Position numbers and translations under genes: made by a program. This document shows, in pieces, positions 32,973 to 41,246 of a stretch of DNA of 64,000 nt. The notes beneath the pieces are model-generated. The model saw nothing but the letters and a program-made list of their open reading frames with translations. It made no database searches and was not told the origin of the DNA. The first letter of the stretch is position 1. Every line of letters starts with the position of its first letter. The DNA comes from Veillonella criceti (GTDB taxonomy: Bacteria > Bacillota > Negativicutes > Veillonellales > Veillonellaceae), in contig NZ_UHIO01000001.1 in the NCBI RefSeq assembly GCF_900460315.1, positions 210,001 to 274,000 on the forward strand. The letters run 5' to 3'.

Positions 32973-35414
32973 ATGAGATTATTTATTGCCGAAAAGCCGA
33001 GTATGGGGCGAGAGATAAGTAAATATTTGCCAGAACAAAGTCGGGTGCAAAAACGTGACGGTTTTATAGTGCAAGGCGATGATGTAGTCACATGGGCCTT
33101 TGGTCATGTACTTGAGCAAGCCGAACCAGGTGATTACAATGAGCGGTATAAACGCTGGAATGCAGCTGACTTGCCCATTGTGCCAGAAGAGTGGCGTTTA
33201 TTAATTACCAAGAGTAGTGAAAAGCAGTTTCATACGATTAGAAAGCTGATTGAAGAGGCTGATGAAATTGTCAATGCTGGTGACCCGGATAGAGAAGGGC
33301 AATTATTGATTGATGAAATTTTACTGTTTGTCAATAATACAAAGCCGGTAAAGCGTATATTACTAAATGCACTTGATGAAAAGTCGATTCGCTCAGCTTT
33401 GGCTGATTTGCGAGATAATAAGGATTTTTATAATTTACAACAATCAGCTTTGGCAAGGGCGCGGGCTGATTGGTTGATTGGGATGAATTTGTCTCGAGCA
33501 TATACATTGCAACAGCGTCGACAAGGTAATAAAGTTACATTTCCAATTGGGCGGGTGAAGACACCTACACTAGCATTGGTGGTACGACGTGAACGAGAAT
33601 TAGAAAACTTTGTCCCCGTTGATTATTTTACGTTAAAAGTATTATATGAACATGCTAATGGGAGCTTTTGGGCGACGTGGCAACCAAAAGATGAACAGGT
33701 CGGCTTGGATCCAGAAGGACGGTTACTAAATAAAGCCATTGCTGAAGAATTGGCAAAACGGTTAGTCGATAGTAAAACGGGTGTAATTGAAAAGCGCGAA
33801 AAGACGAAGAAGAAAGAACCTCAAAAGTTACCTTTGTCCTTGTCAGCGTTGCAAGTAGCAGCGGGTAAAGCTTATGGGTATGATCCGCAACAAGTATTAG
33901 ATACTGCTCAGAAATTATATGAAAAAAAATTGACGACCTATCCTCGTTCTGACTGTGATTATTTGCCAAACAATCAGTATGGTGATCGTAAAGCTATATT
34001 GCAGAATTTAAGTCAAAACAGTGGCGTTATTGGTGAATGGGCGAAAGGAGCTAATCAGTCGATTAAATCTCGCGCTTGGAATGATAAAAAAATTACTGCT
34101 CACCATGCTATTATTCCGACTACTGTAGCCTGTAATATATCGTCATTACCAACGATGGAGCGGAATATCTACTTTTTGATTGCTCAGTCTTATATAGCAC
34201 AATTTTATCCTGAACATGAATATGAGCAAACACGCTTAACCGTAGGGCAAGAGGGTGAACAGTTTGTTGCCCATGGACGTGTGATTACGGTGCTTGGTTG
34301 GAAGGCTTTGTTTCAGAAACCTAAAAAAAATGAATCGAATACGGATGAAATGGATTCAGATAATTCGGATGTGGAAAATAGCGAGAACGCTAGTGAGATT
34401 ACCAGTGCTGGCAAGAAAAGACCGGCGATTGAAGAGAGTGGTGAACTCCCAACGGTAAAAAAAGGCGATACGTTGGTAATGGATAATTATGCGATTGATC
34501 CTAAACAGACGAAGCCACCAAGTCGTTTTACGGCAGCTACGTTATTGCAAGCTATGAAAGAAATTCATAAATATGTGAAAAATGAAGACCTTAAAAAGCA
34601 GTTAAAGGCTGTATCGGGCATTGGTACGGAAGCAACGCGAGCGACTATCATTGATGAATTAATTAATCGTAAATTTATGTCTGTAAAAGGTAAAAAGAAA
34701 ATTATTCAGCCTACCGAGTTAGGGTATCTATTGGTTGATGCCTTACCTGAAGAAATGCTATATCCTGATGAAACCGCTCTTTGGGAAGAACGGTTGGCTG
34801 CAATGAGTGAAGGGGCCGATACATTAGATTCTTTTTTGACGGATCAGATTGCCTTTTTGAAACGCCTCATTGAAAAGGCCAATAATGGACTTACCGTGGA
34901 TGGACTTGATACAGATGGTTTCAATATTGCGAGTACCGTACGTACGGTGAAGCGTCAGGCCCCGTTAAATGGAAATAAGGGTACTAATAATGATTCAACA
35001 TATGCTGCAGTACGTCAGCCTTTGAGTGAGGAGGAACTTAGCAAACTTGCAGATTGTCCAGCTTGTGGTCAAGGAAAATTACAGTTGCGTAAAGGTAAAT
35101 TTGGTGAGTTTTATGGTTGCACAGAATTTCCTAAATGTCGGTATACGCAGCCAGTAGGTGGGACTAATCAAAATAGGCAAAACGGTGAAGGCCGTACTGC
35201 TAGTGGTACTAATTCACTTGATCCTCAAGTATCGATGGCTTTACAAGAGGCTCAAGCTAATGGCACTTTGGAATATAAGTGTCCTCGTTGTGGTGAGGGC
35301 TATTTAGTCCCTGTTAATCGCAATGGGCGCGTGAATTGGACCTGCTCGAACCAATTACAGTGCCGAACCATTGTGGCGGACGTGGATGGAAAACCTATTA
35401 AATTTTCTACCTGA
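32973..35414 (+). CDS. topB: DNA topoisomerase III
   Basis: Type IA topoisomerase that decatenates and relaxes DNA. The TOPRIM part has LFIAEKPSMGREI and NAGDPDREGQLLIDE. The active-site tyrosine is in KLTTYPRSDCDYLP. The C-terminus carries two zinc-ribbon modules (CPACGQG...CTEFPKC and CPRCGEG...CSNQLQC). An acidic, low-complexity insert (about residues 460-500, rich in Asp, Glu, Asn and Ser) interrupts the region after GWKALFQ. The start ATG 32973 follows AAAGGAGG; the frame opens 30 bases earlier at a GTG. The 813 aa are long for TopB because of the insert and the zinc tail. Confidence 0.95.
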   Translation: MRLFIAEKPSMGREISKYLPEQSRVQKRDGFIVQGDDVVTWAFGHVLEQAEPGDYNERYKRWNAADLPIVPEEWRLLITKSSEKQFHTIRKLIEEADEIVNAGDPDREGQLLIDEILLFVNNTKPVKRILLNALDEKSIRSALADLRDNKDFYNLQQSALARARADWLIGMNLSRAYTLQQRRQGNKVTFPIGRVKTPTLALVVRRERELENFVPVDYFTLKVLYEHANGSFWATWQPKDEQVGLDPEGRLLNKAIAEELAKRLVDSKTGVIEKREKTKKKEPQKLPLSLSALQVAAGKAYGYDPQQVLDTAQKLYEKKLTTYPRSDCDYLPNNQYGDRKAILQNLSQNSGVIGEWAKGANQSIKSRAWNDKKITAHHAIIPTTVACNISSLPTMERNIYFLIAQSYIAQFYPEHEYEQTRLTVGQEGEQFVAHGRVITVLGWKALFQKPKKNESNTDEMDSDNSDVENSENASEITSAGKKRPAIEESGELPTVKKGDTLVMDNYAIDPKQTKPPSRFTAATLLQAMKEIHKYVKNEDLKKQLKAVSGIGTEATRATIIDELINRKFMSVKGKKKIIQPTELGYLLVDALPEEMLYPDETALWEERLAAMSEGADTLDSFLTDQIAFLKRLIEKANNGLTVDGLDTDGFNIASTVRTVKRQAPLNGNKGTNNDSTYAAVRQPLSEEELSKLADCPACGQGKLQLRKGKFGEFYGCTEFPKCRYTQPVGGTNQNRQNGEGRTASGTNSLDPQVSMALQEAQANGTLEYKCPRCGEGYLVPVNRNGRVNWTCSNQLQCRTIVADVDGKPIKFST

Positions 35415-35421
35415 GTATTAT

Positions 35422-35494
35422 AAAAGGCTGTATCGTCTTGTCGAAACCTGCGTTCTTACGAACAATGGTTTTTTACAAGACGATACAGCCTTTT
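35422..35494 (+). terminator. Long-stem terminator after topB
   Basis: AAAAGGCTGTATCGTCTTGT pairs with its exact complement at 35475-35494. The loop holds GCGTTCTTACGAACAAT, which has its own GTTC/GAAC hairpin. The same loop motif recurs inverted at 35705-35721. Confidence 0.8.
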
Positions 35495-35599
35495 ACTAAT
35501 GAAGCTAGTAGAGAAATTTAATAGGCGTTCTCCCTTTTTCCCTGCAAGACGGAGATCGCTCTTTGATAAAGGATAAGGAGTTTAATGTTTAGCAAATTA

Positions 35600-35815
35600 T
35601 GCCCTATCTCTTAGTAGGGTTTTATTGATGAGAAGAAAAGGGTTCTTGAGAAGGTATTTGAATAAGTAAATATAAAAAGAATGGCCCCACTCTTTAAGAG
35701 CCACATTGTTCGTTAGAACGCCAGTGGCTTGTAAGAGTGGGGCCATCCTTTTTATGCTAATAAGATAAAACAAGAACCTTTTCTTTTAGTTATAAATACC
35801 CTGGGAGATAGGGCA
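35600..35815. repeat. Nested long inverted repeat between topB and the helicase gene
   Basis: The outer arms are 35600-35650 and 35768-35815. TGCCCTATCTC pairs with GAGATAGGGCA at the ends, and AAAAGGGTTCTTG pairs with CAAGAACCTTTT further in, with mismatches between. Inside lies a second strong hairpin (35674-35753): AAAAAGAATGGCCCCACTCTT/AAGAGTGGGGCCAT plus GAGCCAC/GTGGCTT. Together it could fold as one ~216-nt cruciform, and it would also terminate both convergent genes. It might be a small non-autonomous element (MITE-like); no clear target duplication was found. Confidence 0.7.
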
Positions 35816-35835
35816 CTTATTTACAGTCACATCCT

Positions 35836-37098
35836 TTACCGAGAGCGACGCCGTCTTGTATTCGCGCCTTTATGTCCAGTTGCTTTATGTCGTTTAGCTT
35901 TAGTCGCTTGATAATTAGATTTAATGGATGGTTTTTTAGTAGTTGTTGCTTTTTTAGGGGCTTGAGCACGACCTTTTGTTTTTACTTGCCCATCGGTTGT
36001 ATATTTGGTTAAGGTAGCTTCAATAGCCCGTTCAATGCGGCGTAGCCAAGGCTCATCAGCTTGCGTAGCATAGGTAATGGCAATTCCACTAGTACCAGCA
36101 CGGCCAGTACGGCCGATACGATGGATATAATAATCCACATCGTGAGGAACATCAAAGTTGTAGATATGACTAATTCCTTCAATATCAATGCCACGAGCCG
36201 CAATATCAGTGGCTACTAAAATTTGTGTACGAGCACGAGCAAAGTCACGTAAGATTTGAGTGCGTCGACCTTGTGTTAAATCGCCATGAAGTTCGCCAAT
36301 ATTGAAACCAGCGGCCGTTAATTCATAGGAAAGACGAATGGCTCCTTCTTTTTTATTGCAGAAAACAATAGCTAAATAAGGATTGTCTTCTTTAATTTGA
36401 GCCATTAAGCGCTCTAATTTTTCTTCAGGTTTTACCATGATAACACGTTGTTCAATTGTATCTAAGGTAACATTATTGCCTTTTACGGTGACGGACATTG
36501 GTTTTTTCATGTAAGCTTTGGCAAGACTGCGGATGCGGTCAGGTACGGTGGCGGAGAAAAGCAGTAATTGGCGATTGGCATTCGTTCGTTCAATGAGGGA
36601 TTCTACATCAGGTAAAAAGCCCATGTGAAGCATTTGATCAGCTTCATCGAGTACGATGCGTCGAACAGTATCTAAAATTAAAGAACCTCGAGTTGCATGA
36701 TCGAGTAAACGACCAGGTGTGCCAATGATTACATGAGGACGGCGGCCTAATTGCTGTAACTGCCCCTCGATAGTACGTCCACCAATCAGTGGAAGTACAT
36801 CAACACCTAATATATCACCAATATTTTTTGCTTCGTCTGCAATTTGTTTGACTAACTCGCGAGTAGGGGCTATGATAAGCGCTTGCTCTTGAAAGACATC
36901 TACGTGAATACGTTGTAAGACTGGTAATAAAAAGGCTAACGTTTTGCCTGTACCTGTTTGGGCCATAGCGATTAAATCATGACCTTTAAAGGCTGGTGGA
37001 ATGGCTTGCTCCTGAATTGGTGTAGGTTCTTTGATTCCCTGTTTTGCTAAGGCTTCAATTAATTCAGGTACTACACCAAGGGTTTGAAATGATTTCAT
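35836..37098 (-). CDS. DEAD-box RNA helicase
   Basis: ATP-dependent RNA helicase of 420 aa, probably for rRNA maturation or mRNA turnover. The motifs are in order: Q-motif EPTPIQEQAIP, motif I AQTGTGKT (about 45-52), PTRELV, TPGRLLDH, DEADQML, SAT, FCNKKEG, ATDIAARGID and HRIGRTGRAG. The C-terminal tail of about 50 residues is very basic and Lys/Arg-rich, likely for RNA binding. AAAGGAG precedes ATG 37098 on the minus strand. It resembles CshA/RhlE-type enzymes; I do not assign a symbol. Confidence 0.95.
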   Translation of the reverse strand: MKSFQTLGVVPELIEALAKQGIKEPTPIQEQAIPPAFKGHDLIAMAQTGTGKTLAFLLPVLQRIHVDVFQEQALIIAPTRELVKQIADEAKNIGDILGVDVLPLIGGRTIEGQLQQLGRRPHVIIGTPGRLLDHATRGSLILDTVRRIVLDEADQMLHMGFLPDVESLIERTNANRQLLLFSATVPDRIRSLAKAYMKKPMSVTVKGNNVTLDTIEQRVIMVKPEEKLERLMAQIKEDNPYLAIVFCNKKEGAIRLSYELTAAGFNIGELHGDLTQGRRTQILRDFARARTQILVATDIAARGIDIEGISHIYNFDVPHDVDYYIHRIGRTGRAGTSGIAITYATQADEPWLRRIERAIEATLTKYTTDGQVKTKGRAQAPKKATTTKKPSIKSNYQATKAKRHKATGHKGANTRRRRSR

Positions 37099-37411
37099 AT
37101 GAAAACTCCTTTATATGGTTACAGATAATATTTGAAATTTTAAAATGAGTATAGGAAATGGCACATATTAGAATTTAGAAGTTTGGTACATATAAGTTAT
37201 GAAATGTGCCATATTATAAACAAAATAAATAAAATTATACGTTTATTATAGCATAAAATATATAGCCTGCGTTATAGACGTAGTTTTGGTGAAGTTATTA
37301 TGAGTCATTTTAATGCATGGAATTTCAAAGATTGACCTAATTCGTTTGAAATTTGATATTGGTTAAACATTAAGTGAATACGTTAAATGATAAATTTATA
37401 TATTAAGAATA

Positions 37412-37624
37412 AATTGAGAACTATTCTTTAATTGATAATGATTTGATAAGTGATTAAATTTAGGATTATTTTTAGATAAAGAGAAATTATATCAAATGAG
37501 AATGATAAGAATAGAGTGTAAGTACTTTATATATAGTTGCTAAAATAGTATATGATAATGAAAATTGAAAGAATTCTATATATATTGACATGATTCGATA
37601 TTGCAAATCATTATTGAAATTATC
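37412..37624 (+). promoter_or_regulatory. Cluster of Fur-box-like sequences upstream of feoAB
   Basis: Several partial matches to the Fur consensus GATAATGATAATCATTATC lie in this AT-rich gap: TTGAGAACTATTCT (about 37414), TTGATAATGATTTGATAAG (37432), TGAGAATGATAAGAATA (37497), GATAATGAAAATTGA (about 37554) and AAATCATTATTGAAATTATC (37605-37624). The last overlaps the predicted -35 of feoA. Iron-dependent repression by Fur is therefore likely. The remainder of the 640-bp gap (37099-37411) shows no gene. Confidence 0.5.
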
Positions 37625-37641
37625 CTCTGTTGTGATATAAT
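37614..37641 (+). promoter_or_regulatory. Predicted promoter of feoAB
   Basis: TTGAAA (37614-37619), a 16-base spacer and TATAAT (37636-37641). The -35 lies inside a Fur-box-like sequence. Confidence 0.6.
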
Positions 37642-37667
37642 TTAAGTGTAATTTTTTATCAGTATGT

Positions 37668-37722
37668 GTGGCGTTGTAGAACTAAACTTATGATAGAGAT
37701 GAGTTTGTTTAGATTCAACCAC
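37668..37722 (+). other. Hairpin in the feoA leader
   Basis: GTG-GTTG (37668-37676) can pair with CAAC-CAC (37716-37722), and CTAAAC (37682-37687) with GTTTAG (37707-37712). A competing AAACT/AGTTT pairing is possible. The hairpin ends directly before AAGGAGGTG, so it could influence translation of feoA. Confidence 0.4.
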
Positions 37723-37738
37723 AAGGAGGTGTAGGACT

Positions 37739-37978
37739 GTGATCAAATCGTTGGCATCGATGAAACCAGGTGAAGCAGGTGTGATTAAGAAATTGCATGG
37801 ATCTGGTAACATCAAACATCGTCTTGTTGACATGGGGTTAGTACCAGGGACTTTTGTGCGCGTTATGAAATTCGCGCCCTTAGGTGACCCAGTAGAAATT
37901 AAAGTGAAGAACTTTGATTTAGCCTTACGTGTTAGCGAGGCAGAAACTATTGACATTGAAGTAAGTCAGGAGGCCTAG
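37739..37978 (+). CDS. feoA: Ferrous iron transport protein A
   Basis: Small SH3-like cytoplasmic protein (79 aa) that supports FeoB. It contains the family pattern LHGSGNIKHRLVDMGLVPGT and ends with LALRVSEAETIDIEV. The start is GTG 37739, preceded by AAGGAGGTG. The gap to feoB is 1 base, so the genes are co-transcribed and coupled. Confidence 0.95.
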   Translation: MIKSLASMKPGEAGVIKKLHGSGNIKHRLVDMGLVPGTFVRVMKFAPLGDPVEIKVKNFDLALRVSEAETIDIEVSQEA

Positions 37979-37979
37979 G

Positions 37980-40400
37980 ATGAGTGAGCAAAATACCACA
38001 TCCATCCGCATTGCATTAGCGGGGAATCCGAATTGTGGTAAAACGACAATTTTTAATAATATTACCGGTGCTAAGCAGCATGTAGGTAACTATCCCGGTG
38101 TAACCGTGGAAAAGAAAGAAGGGGAATGTACTTTTAGCGGTAAAGATTTACTCTTTATTGATTTACCAGGTACATATAGCTTAACAGCCCGTTCCTTAGA
38201 TGAATTAGTAGCTCGTAACGTCATTATCAACGATGAACCAGACGTGTTAGTTAATGTTATTGATGCCTCTAATTTGGAACGTAACTTATATTTAGCGGCG
38301 CAATTATTAGAATTGGAACGCCCGTTGGTTATGGCTCTTAATATGTCTGATGTGGCTAAAGATATGGGCGTAAACATTGACATTAAGAAATTAAGTGAAT
38401 TAACAGGCGCTACGATTGTTGAAACCATAGGCCGTGACAATGTGGGTACTAAAGAATTGTTACAGGCAGTTATTGATGTAGCGAAAGAGGCTAAAAAACC
38501 AAGTGCTACTATTGATTATGGTCCAACATTAGAACCAGCAATTGATGAAGTTATGGTGGAGCTTGAAAAAGCGGGAACTATTTCGTATCCATTGCGTTGG
38601 GTAGCCATTAAGTTATTAGAAGCTGATGCAGACGTAGTAAAAAAAGTACAAGCTTTTGATCATACTGAAGCAGCTTTGGCTAAAGCAGAACAGTGGCGTG
38701 AAATATTAAAAGATAAAGTAGATTTAGAAATTATATTCCAAGAATTCCGTCATAGTTTTGCTGTAGCTACTTATAATGATTCTTTACAAGGCACACCGAA
38801 AGAAATTGAAACAAAATCGGATCGTTTAGATAAAGTGTTGACACATCGTGTGTTAGGTTTGCCTATTTTCATGATTGTTATGTGGTTATTGTTTAACTTC
38901 GTTAATGAAGTGGGGGCGTATCCACAAGGCTGGATTGAAGATGGCTTTACTGCTTTAGGTGAATGGGCGACAACGGTGATTCCAGAAGGACAGTTACAGT
39001 CGTTAGTTGTGGATGGTATTATAGCTGGTGTTGGCGCCGTATTGAGCTTTGTACCATTAATTGTATTATTATTCTTGGGGATTGCCTTCCTTGAAGATAC
39101 TGGCTATATGGCGCGAGCAGCGTTTGTAATGGACCGCATCATGCGTGCTTGTGGTTTACATGGTAAATCCTTTATTCCACTTTTGATTGGCTATGGCTGT
39201 AGTATTCCTGCTATTATGGGGGCCCGTATTTTAGATAATAATCGAGATCGTATGATTACGATTTTAGTGTCGCAGTTTATGACTTGTAGTGCGCGATTGC
39301 CAGTATATACTTTGTTTATTGGGGCCTTCTTCCCAGTAGCGCAACGTGGTACGGCACTATTTGCCATTTATTTTGCAGGGATTATCTTAGCCGTTGTTAT
39401 GGCTAAAGTATTCCGTAAGTTCTTATTCCCAGGTGAGTCTGAACCATTTGTAATGGAATTACCACCTTATCATATGCCAACTTTGAAAAGTGTGTTAATG
39501 CATATGTGGGAACGTGCTTGGTTATATGTTAAAAAAGCGGGTACATTTATTTTAGCCGCTTCCGTGTTGATTTGGTTCTTAGCATCCTATCCTCAAGAGG
39601 TTCAATACTCTGAAGATTTCGATGCAGCTCGTGAACAAGTAACACAGGAATATCAGGCGAAAGACGATGCAACCTTGTTACAATATGGTATTGCTACTGA
39701 AGCACAGAAAGAACCAATTATGGCTCTTGTTGATCAGATGACAACCATTCAAGAAGAGCAGGATGCAGCAGCTGAAGAAGCTGGCGTAGAAGAAGAGGAA
39801 ATTGGTGATGAAGGGTTGAATGGTCAAGTGGTTGAAACTTCCACAGAAGAGGAAGTAGCTCCAGAAGTACCTGATTACTTTAATGATCTTCAAGTAGCTA
39901 ATGCAAGCGAATTTCCAGTTGCTTGGGCCATTTACTTAAATAACCAAGATAAAGAAGAAGCTCTTGGTGAAATCGATCAAAAAGAAGCGTCTGAAAAATT
40001 AGAAGGTTCTTATGTTGCTATGATTGGTAAAACGATTGAACCAATTATGCGTCCACTAGGGTTTGATTGGAAGATGAGTGTATCTTTGGTAACAGCTTTG
40101 GCTGCTAAGGAAGTTATGGTAAGTACACTCGGCACAATTTATGCAGTAGGTGCTGATGAAGAAAATGAAAAACCATTACAAGAGTACTTACGTACTGATC
40201 CATCCTTTACACCACTTGTTGCGGTAGGTTTAATGATGTTTGTGCTTATCTATCCACCATGTTTTGCGGCTATGGCTGTCTTTAAACGTGAAGCTGGTGG
40301 CTGGGGCTGGTTAGGCTTCTTTATGGTGTACTCAACGGCTCTTGCTTGGGTGGCAGCATTTATCGTATATAATGGTGGTCACTTACTTGGACTTCATTAA
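37980..40400 (+). CDS. feoB: Ferrous iron transporter B
   Basis: Fe2+ transporter of the cytoplasmic membrane, 806 aa. The N-terminal G-domain has GNPNCGKTT (residues 15-23), YPGVTVEKKEG, DLPGTYSL and NVIDASNLERN. The membrane part has the Gate motifs, including IPLLIGYGCSIPAIMG and the second gate LVTALAAKEVMVSTLG. A Glu-rich insert (about residues 580-640, with EEAGVEEEEIGDEG) lies in a loop between two membrane segments and is not usual in short FeoBs. AGGAGG precedes ATG 37980. A small Cys-rich protein follows 184 bp later. Confidence 0.96.
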   Translation: MSEQNTTSIRIALAGNPNCGKTTIFNNITGAKQHVGNYPGVTVEKKEGECTFSGKDLLFIDLPGTYSLTARSLDELVARNVIINDEPDVLVNVIDASNLERNLYLAAQLLELERPLVMALNMSDVAKDMGVNIDIKKLSELTGATIVETIGRDNVGTKELLQAVIDVAKEAKKPSATIDYGPTLEPAIDEVMVELEKAGTISYPLRWVAIKLLEADADVVKKVQAFDHTEAALAKAEQWREILKDKVDLEIIFQEFRHSFAVATYNDSLQGTPKEIETKSDRLDKVLTHRVLGLPIFMIVMWLLFNFVNEVGAYPQGWIEDGFTALGEWATTVIPEGQLQSLVVDGIIAGVGAVLSFVPLIVLLFLGIAFLEDTGYMARAAFVMDRIMRACGLHGKSFIPLLIGYGCSIPAIMGARILDNNRDRMITILVSQFMTCSARLPVYTLFIGAFFPVAQRGTALFAIYFAGIILAVVMAKVFRKFLFPGESEPFVMELPPYHMPTLKSVLMHMWERAWLYVKKAGTFILAASVLIWFLASYPQEVQYSEDFDAAREQVTQEYQAKDDATLLQYGIATEAQKEPIMALVDQMTTIQEEQDAAAEEAGVEEEEIGDEGLNGQVVETSTEEEVAPEVPDYFNDLQVANASEFPVAWAIYLNNQDKEEALGEIDQKEASEKLEGSYVAMIGKTIEPIMRPLGFDWKMSVSLVTALAAKEVMVSTLGTIYAVGADEENEKPLQEYLRTDPSFTPLVAVGLMMFVLIYPPCFAAMAVFKREAGGWGWLGFFMVYSTALAWVAAFIVYNGGHLLGLH

Positions 40401-40500
40401 TAAAATATTGATTTATTAGATTTAATGAATTGAAATGGTTAGGCGCTGTTCGTTAAGTAATTAGTTAGTTTCCATTAATTGTTAAATGAGAATTAACCGA

Positions 40501-40524
40501 TGATACTCATTGAGAATGCTTATA
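40501..40524 (+). promoter_or_regulatory. Fur-box-like site upstream of the Cys-rich gene
   Basis: TGATACTCATTGAGAATGCT at 40501-40520 contains the Fur-box core ATTGAGAATG. It lies 60-80 bp before the small Cys-rich gene, in the 184-bp gap after feoB. Confidence 0.4.
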
Positions 40525-40584
40525 CAGACAAGCTTTTCTCAAAATTATTTTAAAGTGGTATTGATAAAATGAGAAAGATGGTGT

Positions 40585-40776
40585 ATGATAATGGAGAACC
40601 TAATAGTTTATCTTATCGGATTAATCGCTGTATTATTTGTTATTCGCAAAGCTTACAAGACTGTATCTGGTAAAGGCGGTTGTGGCTGTGGTTGCGGTGG
40701 CAATAGCACTGGCAAGAAGGATCATGAATCATCCACTGGTTGTGGTTGCGGTTGTGGGTGTAGCGGTAGCAAATAA
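40585..40776 (+). CDS. FeoB-associated Cys-rich membrane protein
   Basis: Small protein of 63 aa with one N-terminal membrane segment (LIVYLIGLIAVLFVI). A soluble tail has two clusters of alternating Gly-Cys (CGCGCGG and CGCGCGCSG). Proteins of this type are common next to feoB and are thought to act as metal-binding accessory subunits. The start is ATG 40585 or 40591; no strong ribosome binding site separates them. It is encoded just after feoB and before an intrinsic terminator. Confidence 0.88.
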   Translation: MIMENLIVYLIGLIAVLFVIRKAYKTVSGKGGCGCGCGGNSTGKKDHESSTGCGCGCGCSGSK

Positions 40777-40836
40777 ATAAAATATTACAGTAAGTACTGG
40801 TGAATACAGGGTATTCCGAAGATTTACGGCAGAAGT

Positions 40837-40872
40837 AGCCAAGGTTCAGTGAGGTGAGCCTTGGCTATTTTT
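40837..40872 (+). terminator. Terminator of the feo region
   Basis: AGCCAAGG pairs with CCTTGGCT around a 14-base loop and is followed by ATTTTT. Confidence 0.88.
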
Positions 40873-40885
40873 ATAAACATAGGGA

Positions 40886-40920
40886 GTAAAACATTTTAGT
40901 TTCACTGTAAAATGTTTTAC
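40886..40920. promoter_or_regulatory. Tandem palindromic operator upstream of the DUF6110-ATPase operon
   Basis: GTAAAACATTTTA (40886-40898) and TAAAATGTTTTAC (40908-40920) form a perfect 13-bp inverted repeat with a 9-base spacer. Each half is itself nearly palindromic (TAAAA-NN-TTTTA), and the two centres are 21 bp apart, two helical turns. A TATAAT at 40927-40932 follows immediately, so the repeats cover the -35 and spacer region. This is the layout of a repressor operator. The regulator is not in the window. Confidence 0.65.
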
Positions 40921-40959
40921 TGAGGGTATAATTTACTGAAAGAGAAAGGTGAGATTTTT

Positions 40960-41241
40960 ATGTTTAACGTAGACAAAAACAAAGTAAAAAATGCTAATTT
41001 ATTTGCAGCTGGTTTAGCGCTTGGTACAGTAGGTTTAAAAGTATTAACCAGTAAAGATGCTAAAAAAGTATATGCTAATGTAGTGGCTGCTGGTCTTCGC
41101 GCTAAAGAAAGCGTTATGGAAACAGCTGAAAAAGTACAAGCTTCTAGCGGTAGTATTTTAGCAGATGCTCAAGAAATTAACGAAAATCGTCGTAAAGAAG
41201 AAGCGTTATTTGAAGAAGAAGAAGAAGAAAAGGGTGAATAA
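40960..41241 (+). CDS. DUF6110 family protein
   Basis: 93-aa protein with a short hydrophobic N-terminal segment (LFAAGLALGTVGLKVLTSKDAKK), the DADAQ-like helix SSGSILADAQEINENRR and a very acidic tail. It resembles the DUF6110 family, which in Firmicutes typically sits directly upstream of heavy-metal P-type ATPases. Its molecular role is not known. GAAAGGTGAG precedes ATG 40960, and the ATPase gene starts 5 bases after its stop. Confidence 0.85.
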   Translation: MFNVDKNKVKNANLFAAGLALGTVGLKVLTSKDAKKVYANVVAAGLRAKESVMETAEKVQASSGSILADAQEINENRRKEEALFEEEEEEKGE

Positions 41242-41246
41242 TTAAT

